Made by a program: the position numbers and the translations under genes
Notes under the pieces: model-generated
What the model was told of the DNA's origin: nothing
What the model saw: only the letters and a program-made list of their open reading frames with translations
Database searches by the model: none
Shown: piece after piece, positions 30,970-38,933 of the stretch
Position numbering within the stretch: the stretch's first letter is position 1
Layout of the letters: the number at the start of each line of letters is the position of its first letter
NCBI RefSeq assembly: GCF_001679645.1
Contig: NZ_LRUN01000086.1
Location: forward strand, 1 to 41,065
Length of the DNA: 41,065 nucleotides
Source: Pseudomonas bananamidigenes
Lineage (GTDB): Bacteria; Pseudomonadota; Gammaproteobacteria; Pseudomonadales; Pseudomonadaceae
Direction of reading: 5' to 3'

Positions 30970-31800
30970 ATGACATCTCGTTGGACCACCGCAGTACTGG
31001 ACACCGATCAACCCGGCGGCTGGGCCGTCGCGCGCAGCCCCGAGGGCTTTCTGTTCGATGACAACGGCGTGCTGTTCCCCCGGGAATGGCTCAAGCGCCA
31101 GGCGTTGTCGGTCCTCGCCGAGCACGGCATCGGCCACCTCGATGGCGAACCGGTGTACCTGCTGGAACTGCACGGCACCAGCGAGGTGCCGGGTTGTAAC
31201 TGGAAAGGGCTGCGAGCGTTCATGCTCGACGGTGATCACACGATCTACAAGGTGCTGGGTTATGCCGCACAGATCGGCACATGGGCCCGTGAACACCGTT
31301 TCTGCGGCAATTGCGGTCAGCCCATGACCCAGATCCCGCGCGAGCGGGCGATGTATTGCCAGCCGTGTGACCTGCGCAGCTACCCGCGGATCTCGCCGAG
31401 CATGATCGTGCTGGTAACCCGTGGCGATGAAGTGCTGCTGGCGCGCTCACCGCGCTTCGTGACCGGGGTCTACAGCACGCTGGCCGGTTTCGCCGAGCCT
31501 GGGGAATCGGCCGAGGACTGCCTGATTCGCGAAGTGCGCGAAGAAGTCAGCATCGAGGTGAAAAACATTCAGTACATGGGCAGCCAGTGCTGGCCGTTCC
31601 CGCATTCGATGATGCTGGGCTTCCATGCCGAATACGCCGGTGGCGAGATTGTCTGTCAGGAAGACGAGATCGAAGACGCCCAGTGGTTCAACGTGCACGA
31701 TCTGCCGCCGTTGCCGGCGTCGAAATCGATTGCACGTTATTTGATAGACGTTTACGTGGCGCGACGCTTAGGCCACGTTGAACCAGTGTTGCCAGGCTAG
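30970..31800 (+). CDS. nudC: NAD(H) pyrophosphatase NudC (Nudix; RNA deNADding enzyme)
   Basis: A 276-residue Nudix hydrolase that cleaves NADH to NMNH and AMP and, in E. coli, removes NAD caps from RNA. A zinc ribbon is formed by C112, C115, C130 and C133 (FCGNCGQ, YCQPCDLRSYPR). The Nudix box is at residues 173-195 (GFAEPGESAEDCLIREVREE). The NADH-specific motif reads SQCWPFPHSMM, with cysteine where E. coli has proline. It follows the isomerase gene by six bases. Its last 33 bases overlap the convergent TauE/SafE gene. Confidence 0.93.
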   Translation: MTSRWTTAVLDTDQPGGWAVARSPEGFLFDDNGVLFPREWLKRQALSVLAEHGIGHLDGEPVYLLELHGTSEVPGCNWKGLRAFMLDGDHTIYKVLGYAAQIGTWAREHRFCGNCGQPMTQIPRERAMYCQPCDLRSYPRISPSMIVLVTRGDEVLLARSPRFVTGVYSTLAGFAEPGESAEDCLIREVREEVSIEVKNIQYMGSQCWPFPHSMMLGFHAEYAGGEIVCQEDEIEDAQWFNVHDLPPLPASKSIARYLIDVYVARRLGHVEPVLPG

Positions 31801-32547
31801 ACGCACGGTCAGTCCCAGCACCACGGTGATGAATACCGGACGAATGAATTTGGCGCCGCCGCTGATCGCGGTGCGCGCCCCGAAGAATGCGCCGACCATC
31901 ACCGACAGGCCCATGCACAGGCCGATGATCCAGTCCACCTGACCGGAAAACACGAACACCGACAGCGCCGCAATGTTGCTGACGAAGTTCATGCTGCGCG
32001 CCACGCCGCTGGCCTTGACCAGATCGATCGGGTAAAGCAGCAGGCTGCTGACGGTCCAGAATGCGCCAGTGCCCGGACCGGCCACGCCATCGTAGAAACC
32101 GAGACTGAAACCCTGACTCGATTGCCACGTCTTCTTGATCGGTGCGTCGCTGTCCAGTGGCGCCTTTGGCGTGCCGCCAAACAACAGATACAGGCCACAG
32201 GCGAACACGATCACCGGCAGCATCTTGTTCAGCCATTCCGCCGGGAGATAGTGGGCGACGATGGCGCCGGTCAGCGCACCGACCAGCGTGCCGATGATCG
32301 CGTGCATCCACTGCTCTGGATGGAACAACTTGCGCCGGTAGAAGGTGAAACTCGCGGTGGCCGAGCCGAAGGTCGAACTCAATTTGTTGGTGCCCAGCAC
32401 CAGGTGCGGCGGCAGACCGGCAGTGAGCAACGCCGGCGTGGTCAACAGACCGCCACCGCCGGCGATGGCGTCGATGAATCCGGCAATGAAAGCGACAAGG
32501 GCCAGGACGGCCAGGGTGGTGAGGTCAACGCTGAGTTCGAAAGGCAT
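31768..32547 (-). CDS. TauE/SafE (TSUP) family membrane permease
   Basis: A 259-residue inner-membrane protein with about eight hydrophobic segments. Family hallmarks are the glycine-rich AGFIDAIAGGGGLLTTPALL, LVLGTNKLSSTFGSATASFTFYRR near the N-terminus, and GFYDGVAGPGTGAFWT with ASGVARSMNFVSNIAALSVF in the second half. The family exports or imports small anions such as sulfite, sulfoacetate or thiosulfate; the substrate here is unknown. The ATG at 32547 has no strong ribosome-binding site. Its stop lies inside the end of nudC on the other strand, a tail-to-tail overlap of 33 bases. Confidence 0.88.
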   Translation of the reverse strand: MPFELSVDLTTLAVLALVAFIAGFIDAIAGGGGLLTTPALLTAGLPPHLVLGTNKLSSTFGSATASFTFYRRKLFHPEQWMHAIIGTLVGALTGAIVAHYLPAEWLNKMLPVIVFACGLYLLFGGTPKAPLDSDAPIKKTWQSSQGFSLGFYDGVAGPGTGAFWTVSSLLLYPIDLVKASGVARSMNFVSNIAALSVFVFSGQVDWIIGLCMGLSVMVGAFFGARTAISGGAKFIRPVFITVVLGLTVRLAWQHWFNVA

Positions 32548-32638
32548 GGAATCGGCTTATTCGGCAGGTTGCAGAGCTGGGCTGCGGGGAGGGCTGTCAT
32601 GTTACTCATTTCCGGTTGTTGCGGCGACCCATAAGGCC

Positions 32639-32712
32639 TCATCGCCGGCAAGCCAGCTCCCACCCCCTCTGCGCTAACCCTGTGAAAGCCGGCAAGCCCG
32701 CTCTCACAGGGT
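32639..32712. repeat. Degenerate REP-like pair
   Basis: TCATCGCCGGCAAGCCAGCT and, 30 bases on, GCCGGCAAGCCCGCTCTCAC form a related, mostly direct pair of REP-like sequences with CCGGCAAGC cores. They differ from the other repeats in the window. They lie in the gap between two minus-strand genes. Confidence 0.5.
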
Positions 32713-32724
32713 GTCACTGTGTTG

Positions 32725-33204
32725 TCAGAGCCCCAGTTCGGACAACCCTGGATGATCATCCGGGCGTCGGCCCAGCGGCCAGTGGAACTTGCGCTCGCTT
32801 TCCTTGATCGGCATGTCATTGATGCAGGCATAACGCTGGAACATCAGGCCGTTCTCGTCGAACTCCCAGTTTTCGTTGCCATAGGAACGGAACCAGTTAC
32901 CCGAATCGTCGTGCCATTCGTAGGCGTAGCGCACGGCGATGCGGGTATCGGAAAACGCCCAGAGTTCCTTGATCAGCCGGTAATCCAGCTCCTTCGCCCA
33001 TTTGCGGGTCAGGAAGGCCTTGGCTTCCTCGCGATTGTTGGCGAATTCGGCGCGGTTGCGCCATTTGGTGTCCAGGGTATAGGCCAGCGATACCCGCTGG
33101 GGATCGCGGGAGTTCCAGCCATCCTCGGCCAGACGAACTTTTTCGATGGCCGATTCACGGTTGAAGGGTGGCAATGGCGGACGCACTTCGGCTGCAGTAG
33201 ACAT
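32725..33204 (-). CDS. DUF1348/NTF2-like protein
   Basis: A 159-residue protein of the nuclear-transport-factor-2/SnoaL-like fold. The DUF1348 pattern is clear: AIEKVRLAEDGWNSRDPQRVSLAYTLDTKWRNR, the EAKAFLTRKWAKELDYRLIKELWAF block, IAVRYAYEWHDDSGNWFRSYGNENWEF, and the end segment KFHWPLGRRPDDHPGL. Its biochemical role is unknown; the fold is common in small-molecule isomerases and ring-opening enzymes. GGGAGA precedes the ATG at 33204. It lies 52 bases downstream of the tetR gene in the same direction and is probably controlled by it. Confidence 0.85.
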   Translation of the reverse strand: MSTAAEVRPPLPPFNRESAIEKVRLAEDGWNSRDPQRVSLAYTLDTKWRNRAEFANNREEAKAFLTRKWAKELDYRLIKELWAFSDTRIAVRYAYEWHDDSGNWFRSYGNENWEFDENGLMFQRYACINDMPIKESERKFHWPLGRRPDDHPGLSELGL

Positions 33205-33256
33205 GTTTGTCTCCCGATCAAATTAACGATTTAACAACTTGTCGCTTATTGAGGCA

Positions 33257-33823
33257 TTACAGGTCCAATAACTTTCGCGCCATGCATTGCGCATTATCGG
33301 CGGCACTGTGATCACCCATCACAAGCGCTACGGTAATGGCGCCGTCAATCAGGATCAGCAACTGTCTGGCCAGCAGTTGCGGGTCCTCGGCACCATGTTC
33401 GGTACACAGCTCGCACAGGTAGTCGAGCAGCTTCTGTTTGTGGTCTTTGGCGACCTGGCGCACAGGATCCTGCGGATCGCCGGTCTCGCCGCTGGTATTG
33501 ATGAAGGCGCAGCCCCGGAAGCCTTCCGAGGCGAACCAGGCCTTGAGCACGGTAAACAGATTGAGCAGGCGATCGGCCGGAGTCTCGGCCTGATCGACGG
33601 CGCTTCTGTACCAATGCATCCAGCGCACGTCGCGGCGTTGCAGAGCGGCGACGGTCAGCTCCTCCTTGTTGGCGAAGTAGCGGTAGATACTCTTTCTGGA
33701 AACACCGGCGGTTTTCACCAGAAGATCCATGCCGGTGGCCGCGATGCCACTCTTGTAGATCAACTTTTCGGTGACATCCAGAATGATGTCGCGGGTCGTG
33801 TCGTTGCTTGTGATTTCGTTCAT
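33257..33823 (-). CDS. TetR family transcriptional regulator
   Basis: A 188-residue repressor. The N-terminal helix-turn-helix reads ILDVTEKLIYKSGIAATGMDLL, then AGVSRKSIYRYFANKEEL. The C-terminal ligand domain (FRGCAFINTSGETGDPQDPV, LARQLLILIDGAITVALVMG) matches the TetR_C subfamily with GCAF.N motif. The start at 33823 (MNEITSNDTTRD) is set by the promoter: TTGACC and TACTGT on the minus strand, 17 bases apart, put the transcript start at or next to this ATG. No Shine-Dalgarno is present, so a leaderless mRNA is predicted. The longer frame would start inside the -35 box. The first operon partner is the NTF2-like gene. Confidence 0.87.
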   Translation of the reverse strand: MNEITSNDTTRDIILDVTEKLIYKSGIAATGMDLLVKTAGVSRKSIYRYFANKEELTVAALQRRDVRWMHWYRSAVDQAETPADRLLNLFTVLKAWFASEGFRGCAFINTSGETGDPQDPVRQVAKDHKQKLLDYLCELCTEHGAEDPQLLARQLLILIDGAITVALVMGDHSAADNAQCMARKLLDL

Positions 33824-33830
33824 GAGGCGT

Positions 33831-33859
33831 ACAGTAGAACGATCGTTCTCCTTGGTCAA
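33831..33859 (-). promoter_or_regulatory. tetR promoter with palindromic operator in the spacer
   Basis: On the minus strand: -35 TTGACC (33859-33854), spacer of exactly 17, -10 TACTGT (33836-33831), then seven bases to the ATG. AGAACGATCGTTCT, a perfect 14-bp palindrome, occupies 33836-33849 inside the spacer, the right place for autorepression by TetR. Confidence 0.7.
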
Positions 33860-33884
33860 GCGCTGATTTTGAAATGGCTTTATT

Positions 33885-33986
33885 GATCGTTCCCACGCAG
33901 AGCGTGGGAATGCCTCAAGGGACGCTCTGCGTTCCAGCTCTGGAAGGGACGCGGAGCGTCCCGGGACGCAGAGCGTGGGAACGATC
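33885..33986. repeat. Composite inverted repeat with GATCGTTCCCACG ends
   Basis: GATCGTTCCCACG (33885-33897) and CGTGGGAACGATC (33974-33986) bound a 102-base element with several internal GACGCTCTGCGTTCC-like and GACGCGGAGCGTCCC-like inverted copies. The outer arms are identical to those at 797-842, but this copy has extra internal units. Confidence 0.8.
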
Positions 33987-34069
33987 AGTCATTGCAGACA
34001 CTCACAAGACCCGAACGGGTTGATGGTGTAAGCTCTCGGGTTCTTCGGATTCGACCCATTGCGAGCCCT

Positions 34070-35413
34070 ATGCCGTTGCTTTTCAAACGCTCTCTGCTGC
34101 CCAAGCTGCGCAGCTTTCCGCTGACCGCCGAGGCCGTGACCATCCTGTCCGGCGCCGCCGAGTTTCGTCGTTGCCTGCTGGAGAACATCGCCCAGGCGAC
34201 CCGGCGCATCTATCTCGTCGCGCTTTATCTGCAAAACGACGAAGCCGGTCAGGAAATTCTCGAAGCCTTGCACGCCGCCAAACTCAAGCGCCCCGAGCTT
34301 GAGGTCGTGGTGGTGGTCGACTGGCTGCGCGCCCAGCGCGGCTTGATCGGAGCCGGCAAGCAGCCGGGCAATGCGGCCTGGTATCAGGAAATGACTCGCA
34401 CCCACCAGAGCGTGGTGCCGGTCTACGGCGTGCCGGTGCAGACTCGCGAGCTGTTCGGTGTGCTGCATCTCAAAGGCTTCGTGATCGATGATCGAGTGGT
34501 CTACAGCGGTGCCAGCCTGAACAACGTTTACCTGTACAAGTTCGACAAGTACCGCTTCGACCGTTATCACGTGCTGCAGAGCCGTGAGCTGGCGGACTCG
34601 ATGCATCATCTGGTCAAGCACGGCCTGATCGAATCGAAAGCGGTGCATCGTCTCGATCTGCCGAAACTGCCGACCACCCGCAGCTTGCGCAACGACATTG
34701 GTGACCTGCGCAGTCGCCTCAAATACGCCGCTTACGACACCAGTGCCGGCAGCACCGCGCAGACCGGCCTGTCAGTCAGCCCGTTGCTCGGTGTCGGCAA
34801 GAACAATCCGCTGAACCGGGTAATCCTGGAGCTGATCGCCAGCGCCCAGAAACAACTGACCATCTGCACGCCGTACTTCAACCTGCCGCTGGGGGTGATC
34901 CGCGAGATCAACCGGGCGCTGGCGCGCGGGGTGACGATCGACATCGTGGTTGGCGACAAGACTGCCAACGACTTCTACATTCCGCCGAGCGAGCCGTTCA
35001 AGGTGATCGCGGCGCTGCCGTACCTTTACGAGATCAGCCTGCGCCGTTTTGCCAAGCGTCATCAGCGCCACATCGACAGCGGCCAGTTGAACCTGCATCT
35101 GTGGCGTGAGGGTGATAACAGCTATCACCTCAAGGGCATGTGGATCGACCAGCGCTACACGCTGCTGACCGGCAACAACCTCAACCCGCGGGCGTTTCGT
35201 CTCGATCTGGAAAACGCCTTGCTGATCGACGACCCGAAAGGCGAGTGGCTGGAGCCGCGACGGCTGGAGCTGGAAAACATCTTCGAACACACCACGCGGA
35301 TCGAGCGATTCCAGGACCTGGAAGCCTTGCCGGATTACCCGGCCGGGGTGGCCAAGTTCCTCAAGCGTGTGAGCCGGGTGCGGGTGGAGCGGTTGCTCTA
35401 TCGCATTCTCTAA
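34070..35413 (+). CDS. pssA: CDP-diacylglycerol--serine O-phosphatidyltransferase (PssA, phospholipase D superfamily)
   Basis: A 447-residue enzyme that makes phosphatidylserine, the precursor of phosphatidylethanolamine. It is of the E. coli type with two HKD active sites: HLKGFVIDDRVVYSGASLNN (about residue 138) and YHLKGMWIDQRYTLLTGNNL (about 350). It starts MPLLFKRSLLPKLRSFPLT; the start at 34070 has only a weak GCGAG upstream. The longer frame from 33992 overlaps leader sequence and lacks support. The enzyme associates with membranes without a span. No operon partner; a REP pair follows. Confidence 0.9.
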   Translation: MPLLFKRSLLPKLRSFPLTAEAVTILSGAAEFRRCLLENIAQATRRIYLVALYLQNDEAGQEILEALHAAKLKRPELEVVVVVDWLRAQRGLIGAGKQPGNAAWYQEMTRTHQSVVPVYGVPVQTRELFGVLHLKGFVIDDRVVYSGASLNNVYLYKFDKYRFDRYHVLQSRELADSMHHLVKHGLIESKAVHRLDLPKLPTTRSLRNDIGDLRSRLKYAAYDTSAGSTAQTGLSVSPLLGVGKNNPLNRVILELIASAQKQLTICTPYFNLPLGVIREINRALARGVTIDIVVGDKTANDFYIPPSEPFKVIAALPYLYEISLRRFAKRHQRHIDSGQLNLHLWREGDNSYHLKGMWIDQRYTLLTGNNLNPRAFRLDLENALLIDDPKGEWLEPRRLELENIFEHTTRIERFQDLEALPDYPAGVAKFLKRVSRVRVERLLYRIL

Positions 35414-35443
35414 GGCACAGAGTTTTCAGCGCCTCTAAAAATG

Positions 35444-35539
35444 CCTTCGCGAGCAAGCTCGCTCCCACATTGGACCTTCGCTGAGCACAATTTTTGTGTT
35501 CAACAAAGACCTCGTGTGGGAGCGAGCTTGCTCGCGAAA
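35444..35539. repeat. REP pair (inverted)
   Basis: CTTCGCGAGCAAGCTCGCTC starts at 35444 and its inverse, GAGCGAGCTTGCTCGCGAA, ends at about 35538, about 48 bases apart. It lies between the convergent pssA and efeM genes. Confidence 0.9.
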
Positions 35540-35563
35540 TGGGTAGAACAGGCGCTACAAGTC

Positions 35564-36388
35564 TCAGTTCAGACCGAGCTTGCCACGCAAAGTCGACAGG
35601 TCTTCAGCCAACGTATTGACCGGACCGACCAGCGCCTTGCGGTCGTTGTCCTTCACTTTGTCATACGTCTCGAAACCACCATCCTTGGTCTTGTACTTGG
35701 CCAGGATCCTGTCCACGGTGGCGAAGTTCTTGTCGACTTTGGCCACGAAGGCCTTGTCCTGCTTCTCGATCTGCGGGCGGAACAGGTCGACGATTTTCTT
35801 CGCGCCGTCGATGTTGCCCTGGAAGTCATAGAGGTCGGTGTGACTGTAGCGGTCTTCCTCACCGGAGACCTTGGTGGCAGCGACTTCTTCCAGCAGGGCG
35901 GCGGCACCGCCCACGACTTTTTCAGGCGGGAACGTCAGGCCGGCGACGCGGGTCTGCAGGTCCTGGACGTCTTTATCCAGCTTATCGGCCAGATCATTCA
36001 GACCCTGGGTGCTTTTCTCCGAGAACAGCGAATATTCGAGGCGGTGGAAACCGGTGAAGTCTTCGGCCTTCACACCTTTTTCGTGGTCGTCGACGCGGGA
36101 GTCGATGGACGCGTCGAGGTCACTGAACAGCTCGGCAATCGGCTCGATCGACTCGTAGTAGACGCGGGTCGGTGCATAGAGTTTCTGCGCGGTGGCCAGG
36201 TCTCCCTTTTTCACGGCGTCGGTGAATTGCTTGGTGTGGGTGCCCAGTTGGTCCAGTTGCTCGGTGACGTAGATCTTGTAGTCCGAAACCGGCCCGACCA
36301 GATCCAGCGGTGCGGTCGCCGCGAACGCCGACAGCGGTGTGTTGAGTAAACCCAGGGTCAGCAATAACGCGATGGGCGTCTTTTTCAT
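35564..36388 (-). CDS. efeM: EfeM: periplasmic M75/imelysin-domain iron-uptake protein
   Basis: A 274-residue periplasmic protein. The signal peptide is MKKTPIALLLTLGLLNTPLS with cleavage after AFA. The mature part is a single M75 (imelysin-like) domain with the HxxE motif in GFHRLEYSLF, plus EEDRYSHTDLYDF and GGFETYDKVK, which are shared with the C-terminal domain of EfeO. It lacks the cupredoxin domain, so it is the EfeM type found in some Pseudomonas. It probably binds metal and helps deliver iron to EfeU. It is the last gene of efeUOBM, 21 bases after efeB. Confidence 0.88.
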   Translation of the reverse strand: MKKTPIALLLTLGLLNTPLSAFAATAPLDLVGPVSDYKIYVTEQLDQLGTHTKQFTDAVKKGDLATAQKLYAPTRVYYESIEPIAELFSDLDASIDSRVDDHEKGVKAEDFTGFHRLEYSLFSEKSTQGLNDLADKLDKDVQDLQTRVAGLTFPPEKVVGGAAALLEEVAATKVSGEEDRYSHTDLYDFQGNIDGAKKIVDLFRPQIEKQDKAFVAKVDKNFATVDRILAKYKTKDGGFETYDKVKDNDRKALVGPVNTLAEDLSTLRGKLGLN

Positions 36389-36409
36389 CGGGGCGGCTCC
36401 TGTTGAGTG

Positions 36410-37708
36410 CTATGCAGTTGTTTTTGGTAGGGTAGCGTCGAGCAGTGAGCGACCGATGAAATCCTTGTCGCCCGTGACACCCGGCAGGGTGAAGAAGTAA
36501 CCGCCGCCGACCGGCTTGAGGTATTCCTCCAGCGGTTCGCCGTTGAGGCGGGTCTGTACGGTGATGAAGCCTTTTTCCAGGTCGGCCTGGTAGCAGATGA
36601 ACAGCAGGCCCATGTCGAGCTGGCCGTTCTTGTTCACGCCGTTGGAATAGTTGAAGGGCCGGCGCAGGATCAGGTTGGCCTGGCTTTCGGCGGTACGCGG
36701 GTTGGCCAGGCGGATGTGTGCGTCTAGCCTGGTCAGCTTGCCTTCCGGGTCCTTGCTGTAGTCCGGGACTTCGGTCTCGTGGCTGGCGCCTATCGGCGCG
36801 CCGGTGGTTTTCACCCGGCCGATGATGCTTTCCTGTTCCTGCAATGGCGTGCGGTCCCAGCGTTCGACGAAGTTGCGGATGATCCGCACCGCCTGATAAC
36901 TGCCGTGAGCAGCCCAGGCCGGTTCGTCGCTGCCCGGTTGCACCCAGACAATGCGGTCCATGGCCTTGGCGTCGTTGGAATCCGGGTTGGCCGAGCCGTC
37001 ACGGAATCCGAGGAAATTACGCGCCGACTGCGCCGGAACACCGGGTTTGGCCGGGGCTTGCGGCGGCACGCTGCCTTCCTGTTTCCAGCGCACCAGCAAC
37101 AGGTCCGGCAGGTTTTTCACGATGTCGCGCAGGGCATGGATATTGGTGTCGGCAGTGTTGGAACAGAACTGCAGGCTCAAATCGCCGTGGCAGCAATCGG
37201 CTTCCAGCGCATCGTTGGGGAACCCGACCATGCGCACCAGGCGCTTGGGTTTGGCGGCGGCGAGCCCGAAGCGCTCGTCGAACAACGACTCACCCACCGA
37301 CACGGTGATGGTCAGGTTGTCCGGGGTGACCACCGGGCCGAGGATGCCGGAATCCGGCGGCGGCAGTTTCGGGTCGATCTGCGCCACCGGGCCGCCCTTC
37401 ATCAGGAACGCGATGCGCTCGTTGAGGGTGCGGAACAGGCGTTCGAGGTCTTCGCGGTCGCTGGCCAGTACATCGAACGACACCAGCATGCCGGATGCCG
37501 GGCGCGGAGTGACGATGCCGGTCTGGTGCACGCCATGAAAATCGTGGTGATCCTGGGTCTTGTCGCTGCTCGGCGCTTCGGTGACTTGTGCAGGGGCGGC
37601 GGCCATGGCCGGGCAGCTCAGGGCGGTGCCGGCCAGCGCGACGCCGGCTGCGCCCATGCCCATCAGTACACGGCGGCGTTGCAGGTTGAAGTGTTCGCAA
37701 TCGTTCAT
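36410..37708 (-). CDS. efeB: EfeB: Tat-exported DyP-type haem peroxidase
   Basis: A 432-residue periplasmic peroxidase. The Tat signal reads NLQRRRVLMGMGAAGVALAG, with cleavage after AMA near residue 37. The DyP signature GFRDGSANPD (the GXXDG aspartate) is present, and the proximal haem histidine is probably in LTRLDAHIRLANPR, followed by the distal arginine region. Its peroxidase activity is thought to help oxidise ferrous iron or free iron from haem. It lies 17 bases downstream of efeO. No defect is seen. Confidence 0.93.
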   Translation of the reverse strand: MNDCEHFNLQRRRVLMGMGAAGVALAGTALSCPAMAAAPAQVTEAPSSDKTQDHHDFHGVHQTGIVTPRPASGMLVSFDVLASDREDLERLFRTLNERIAFLMKGGPVAQIDPKLPPPDSGILGPVVTPDNLTITVSVGESLFDERFGLAAAKPKRLVRMVGFPNDALEADCCHGDLSLQFCSNTADTNIHALRDIVKNLPDLLLVRWKQEGSVPPQAPAKPGVPAQSARNFLGFRDGSANPDSNDAKAMDRIVWVQPGSDEPAWAAHGSYQAVRIIRNFVERWDRTPLQEQESIIGRVKTTGAPIGASHETEVPDYSKDPEGKLTRLDAHIRLANPRTAESQANLILRRPFNYSNGVNKNGQLDMGLLFICYQADLEKGFITVQTRLNGEPLEEYLKPVGGGYFFTLPGVTGDKDFIGRSLLDATLPKTTA

Positions 37709-37725
37709 CGGTAGTCGTCTTCTGC

Positions 37726-38925
37726 TTACAGGCCGGAGAGGCCGAGGGCGGGATCAATGGCGTCGAGGGCGTCGGCCAGCGCCTTGGCCTTGTCGGCAAT
37801 CTGTTTGCGTTGTTCACCGCTGACGGTGTCGTAACTCGCGTAGCCGTCCTTGACCTTGAAGCCGTTCAGGGTGTTGTCAAAATCGCCCAGCGCGCTGTCG
37901 ATCTTCGGCAGCAGGTCGGCGGCGGATTTCGTCAGCAGGGGGCGCAGCAGTTCGACGACTTTGTGCGCCGTCTCCAGATTGGCCGCGAAGCCGTTGAGGT
38001 CGCCGTGGCTGTAGCGTTCCTCTTCGCCGCTGGCGGCGCGCACGTCGGCCAGGGTGTTGAGGTTGCGCACAAGGATTTCCACCAGTTGCTCCGGCGGCAG
38101 CGACTTGGCCAGCAACTGCTGCTTGAGCGTATTGACGTCGCCCAGCAGCCGCTCGGCAACCGGCGACAAACCGTCGAGGTTGCGTTGCTGAAACAGCGCG
38201 TACTCGATGCGATGGAAGCCGACGAAGGCCGGGTCCTGCTCGCGTTTTTCGAAGTAATCGGCGCGGGCGTTGATGCTGTTGTCCAGCTCGGCCAGGCGTT
38301 GTGCGGCTGGTGCCAGGTGCTGATACGCGGTGCGTGCCGGCAGGTACGCCGCCTGGGCCTGGGCCAGGTCACCGCTGTTGATCGCCTGATTGAGCGTCGT
38401 GACCGCTCTGATCAGCGCGCTGCTCTGAGTGGCCAGATACACGCGGAACTCCGACAGTGGCCCGACAAACGCGACCATCGACGGCTTGGCCTTGGCGGCA
38501 GCGTCCGAAGCCGCCGTCGGCGTGACATGCAGCACACCGCGCGGATTGCTCAGCAGGCCGCAGGTGATGGCGTAGTCGCCGGGTTGCAGGTTGGCGTTGA
38601 TTACCTGGCTCAGGCCCGGCGCGATGTTTTCGCGTTCTTCGATCACCAGCACGCCGTCGAGGATTTCCCATTCCACCGCTCGCTCGGAGCGGTTGACGAT
38701 GCGGAAACTGGCGTGCCCGGCGGGTACGCTCAGTTCGTTGGGCTCGCAACTGCCAGGGTGAATGTTGACCACCACTTCGTCATGGTTGTGCTGACGTTTG
38801 GCGGCAGCCATTTTCGAGGCGTAGTAGAACAGGCCGCCGGCGGCGATCATCACGACCACCGAACCGGCCACCGCCCAGCGCAAGGCACGGGGAGGCGAGG
38901 CCTGAGAATTATTAGGCTTTGACAT
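37726..38925 (-). CDS. efeO: EfeO: iron-uptake protein with cupredoxin and M75 domains
   Basis: A 399-residue protein anchored or exported by an N-terminal segment (RALRWAVAGSVVVMIAAGGLFYYA). Residues 50-140 form the cupredoxin domain with the metal-site cysteine pair in GSCEPNELSVPAG and YAITCGLLSNPRG. Residues 150-399 are the M75 domain with HxxE in GFHRIEYALF, EEERYSHGDLNGF and DGYASYD. It is thought to bind ferrous iron or copper and pass iron to EfeU. GGCTTTG precedes the ATG weakly. The gene follows efeU by eight bases and precedes efeB, the usual efeUOB order. Confidence 0.92.
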   Translation of the reverse strand: MSKPNNSQASPPRALRWAVAGSVVVMIAAGGLFYYASKMAAAKRQHNHDEVVVNIHPGSCEPNELSVPAGHASFRIVNRSERAVEWEILDGVLVIEERENIAPGLSQVINANLQPGDYAITCGLLSNPRGVLHVTPTAASDAAAKAKPSMVAFVGPLSEFRVYLATQSSALIRAVTTLNQAINSGDLAQAQAAYLPARTAYQHLAPAAQRLAELDNSINARADYFEKREQDPAFVGFHRIEYALFQQRNLDGLSPVAERLLGDVNTLKQQLLAKSLPPEQLVEILVRNLNTLADVRAASGEEERYSHGDLNGFAANLETAHKVVELLRPLLTKSAADLLPKIDSALGDFDNTLNGFKVKDGYASYDTVSGEQRKQIADKAKALADALDAIDPALGLSGL

Positions 38926-38933
38926 GGAGGCCC

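Noticed and set aside
31600..31640. Cysteine in place of proline in the NudC SQPWPFP motif
   Set aside because: I believe this form is common in Pseudomonas NudC, and the catalytic Nudix box and zinc ribbon are intact, so it is not a sign of inactivation.
3518..35539. Regularly occurring inverted repeats that might suggest a CRISPR array
   Set aside because: They are REP pairs scattered between genes at irregular distances, not a run of direct repeats with equal spacers.
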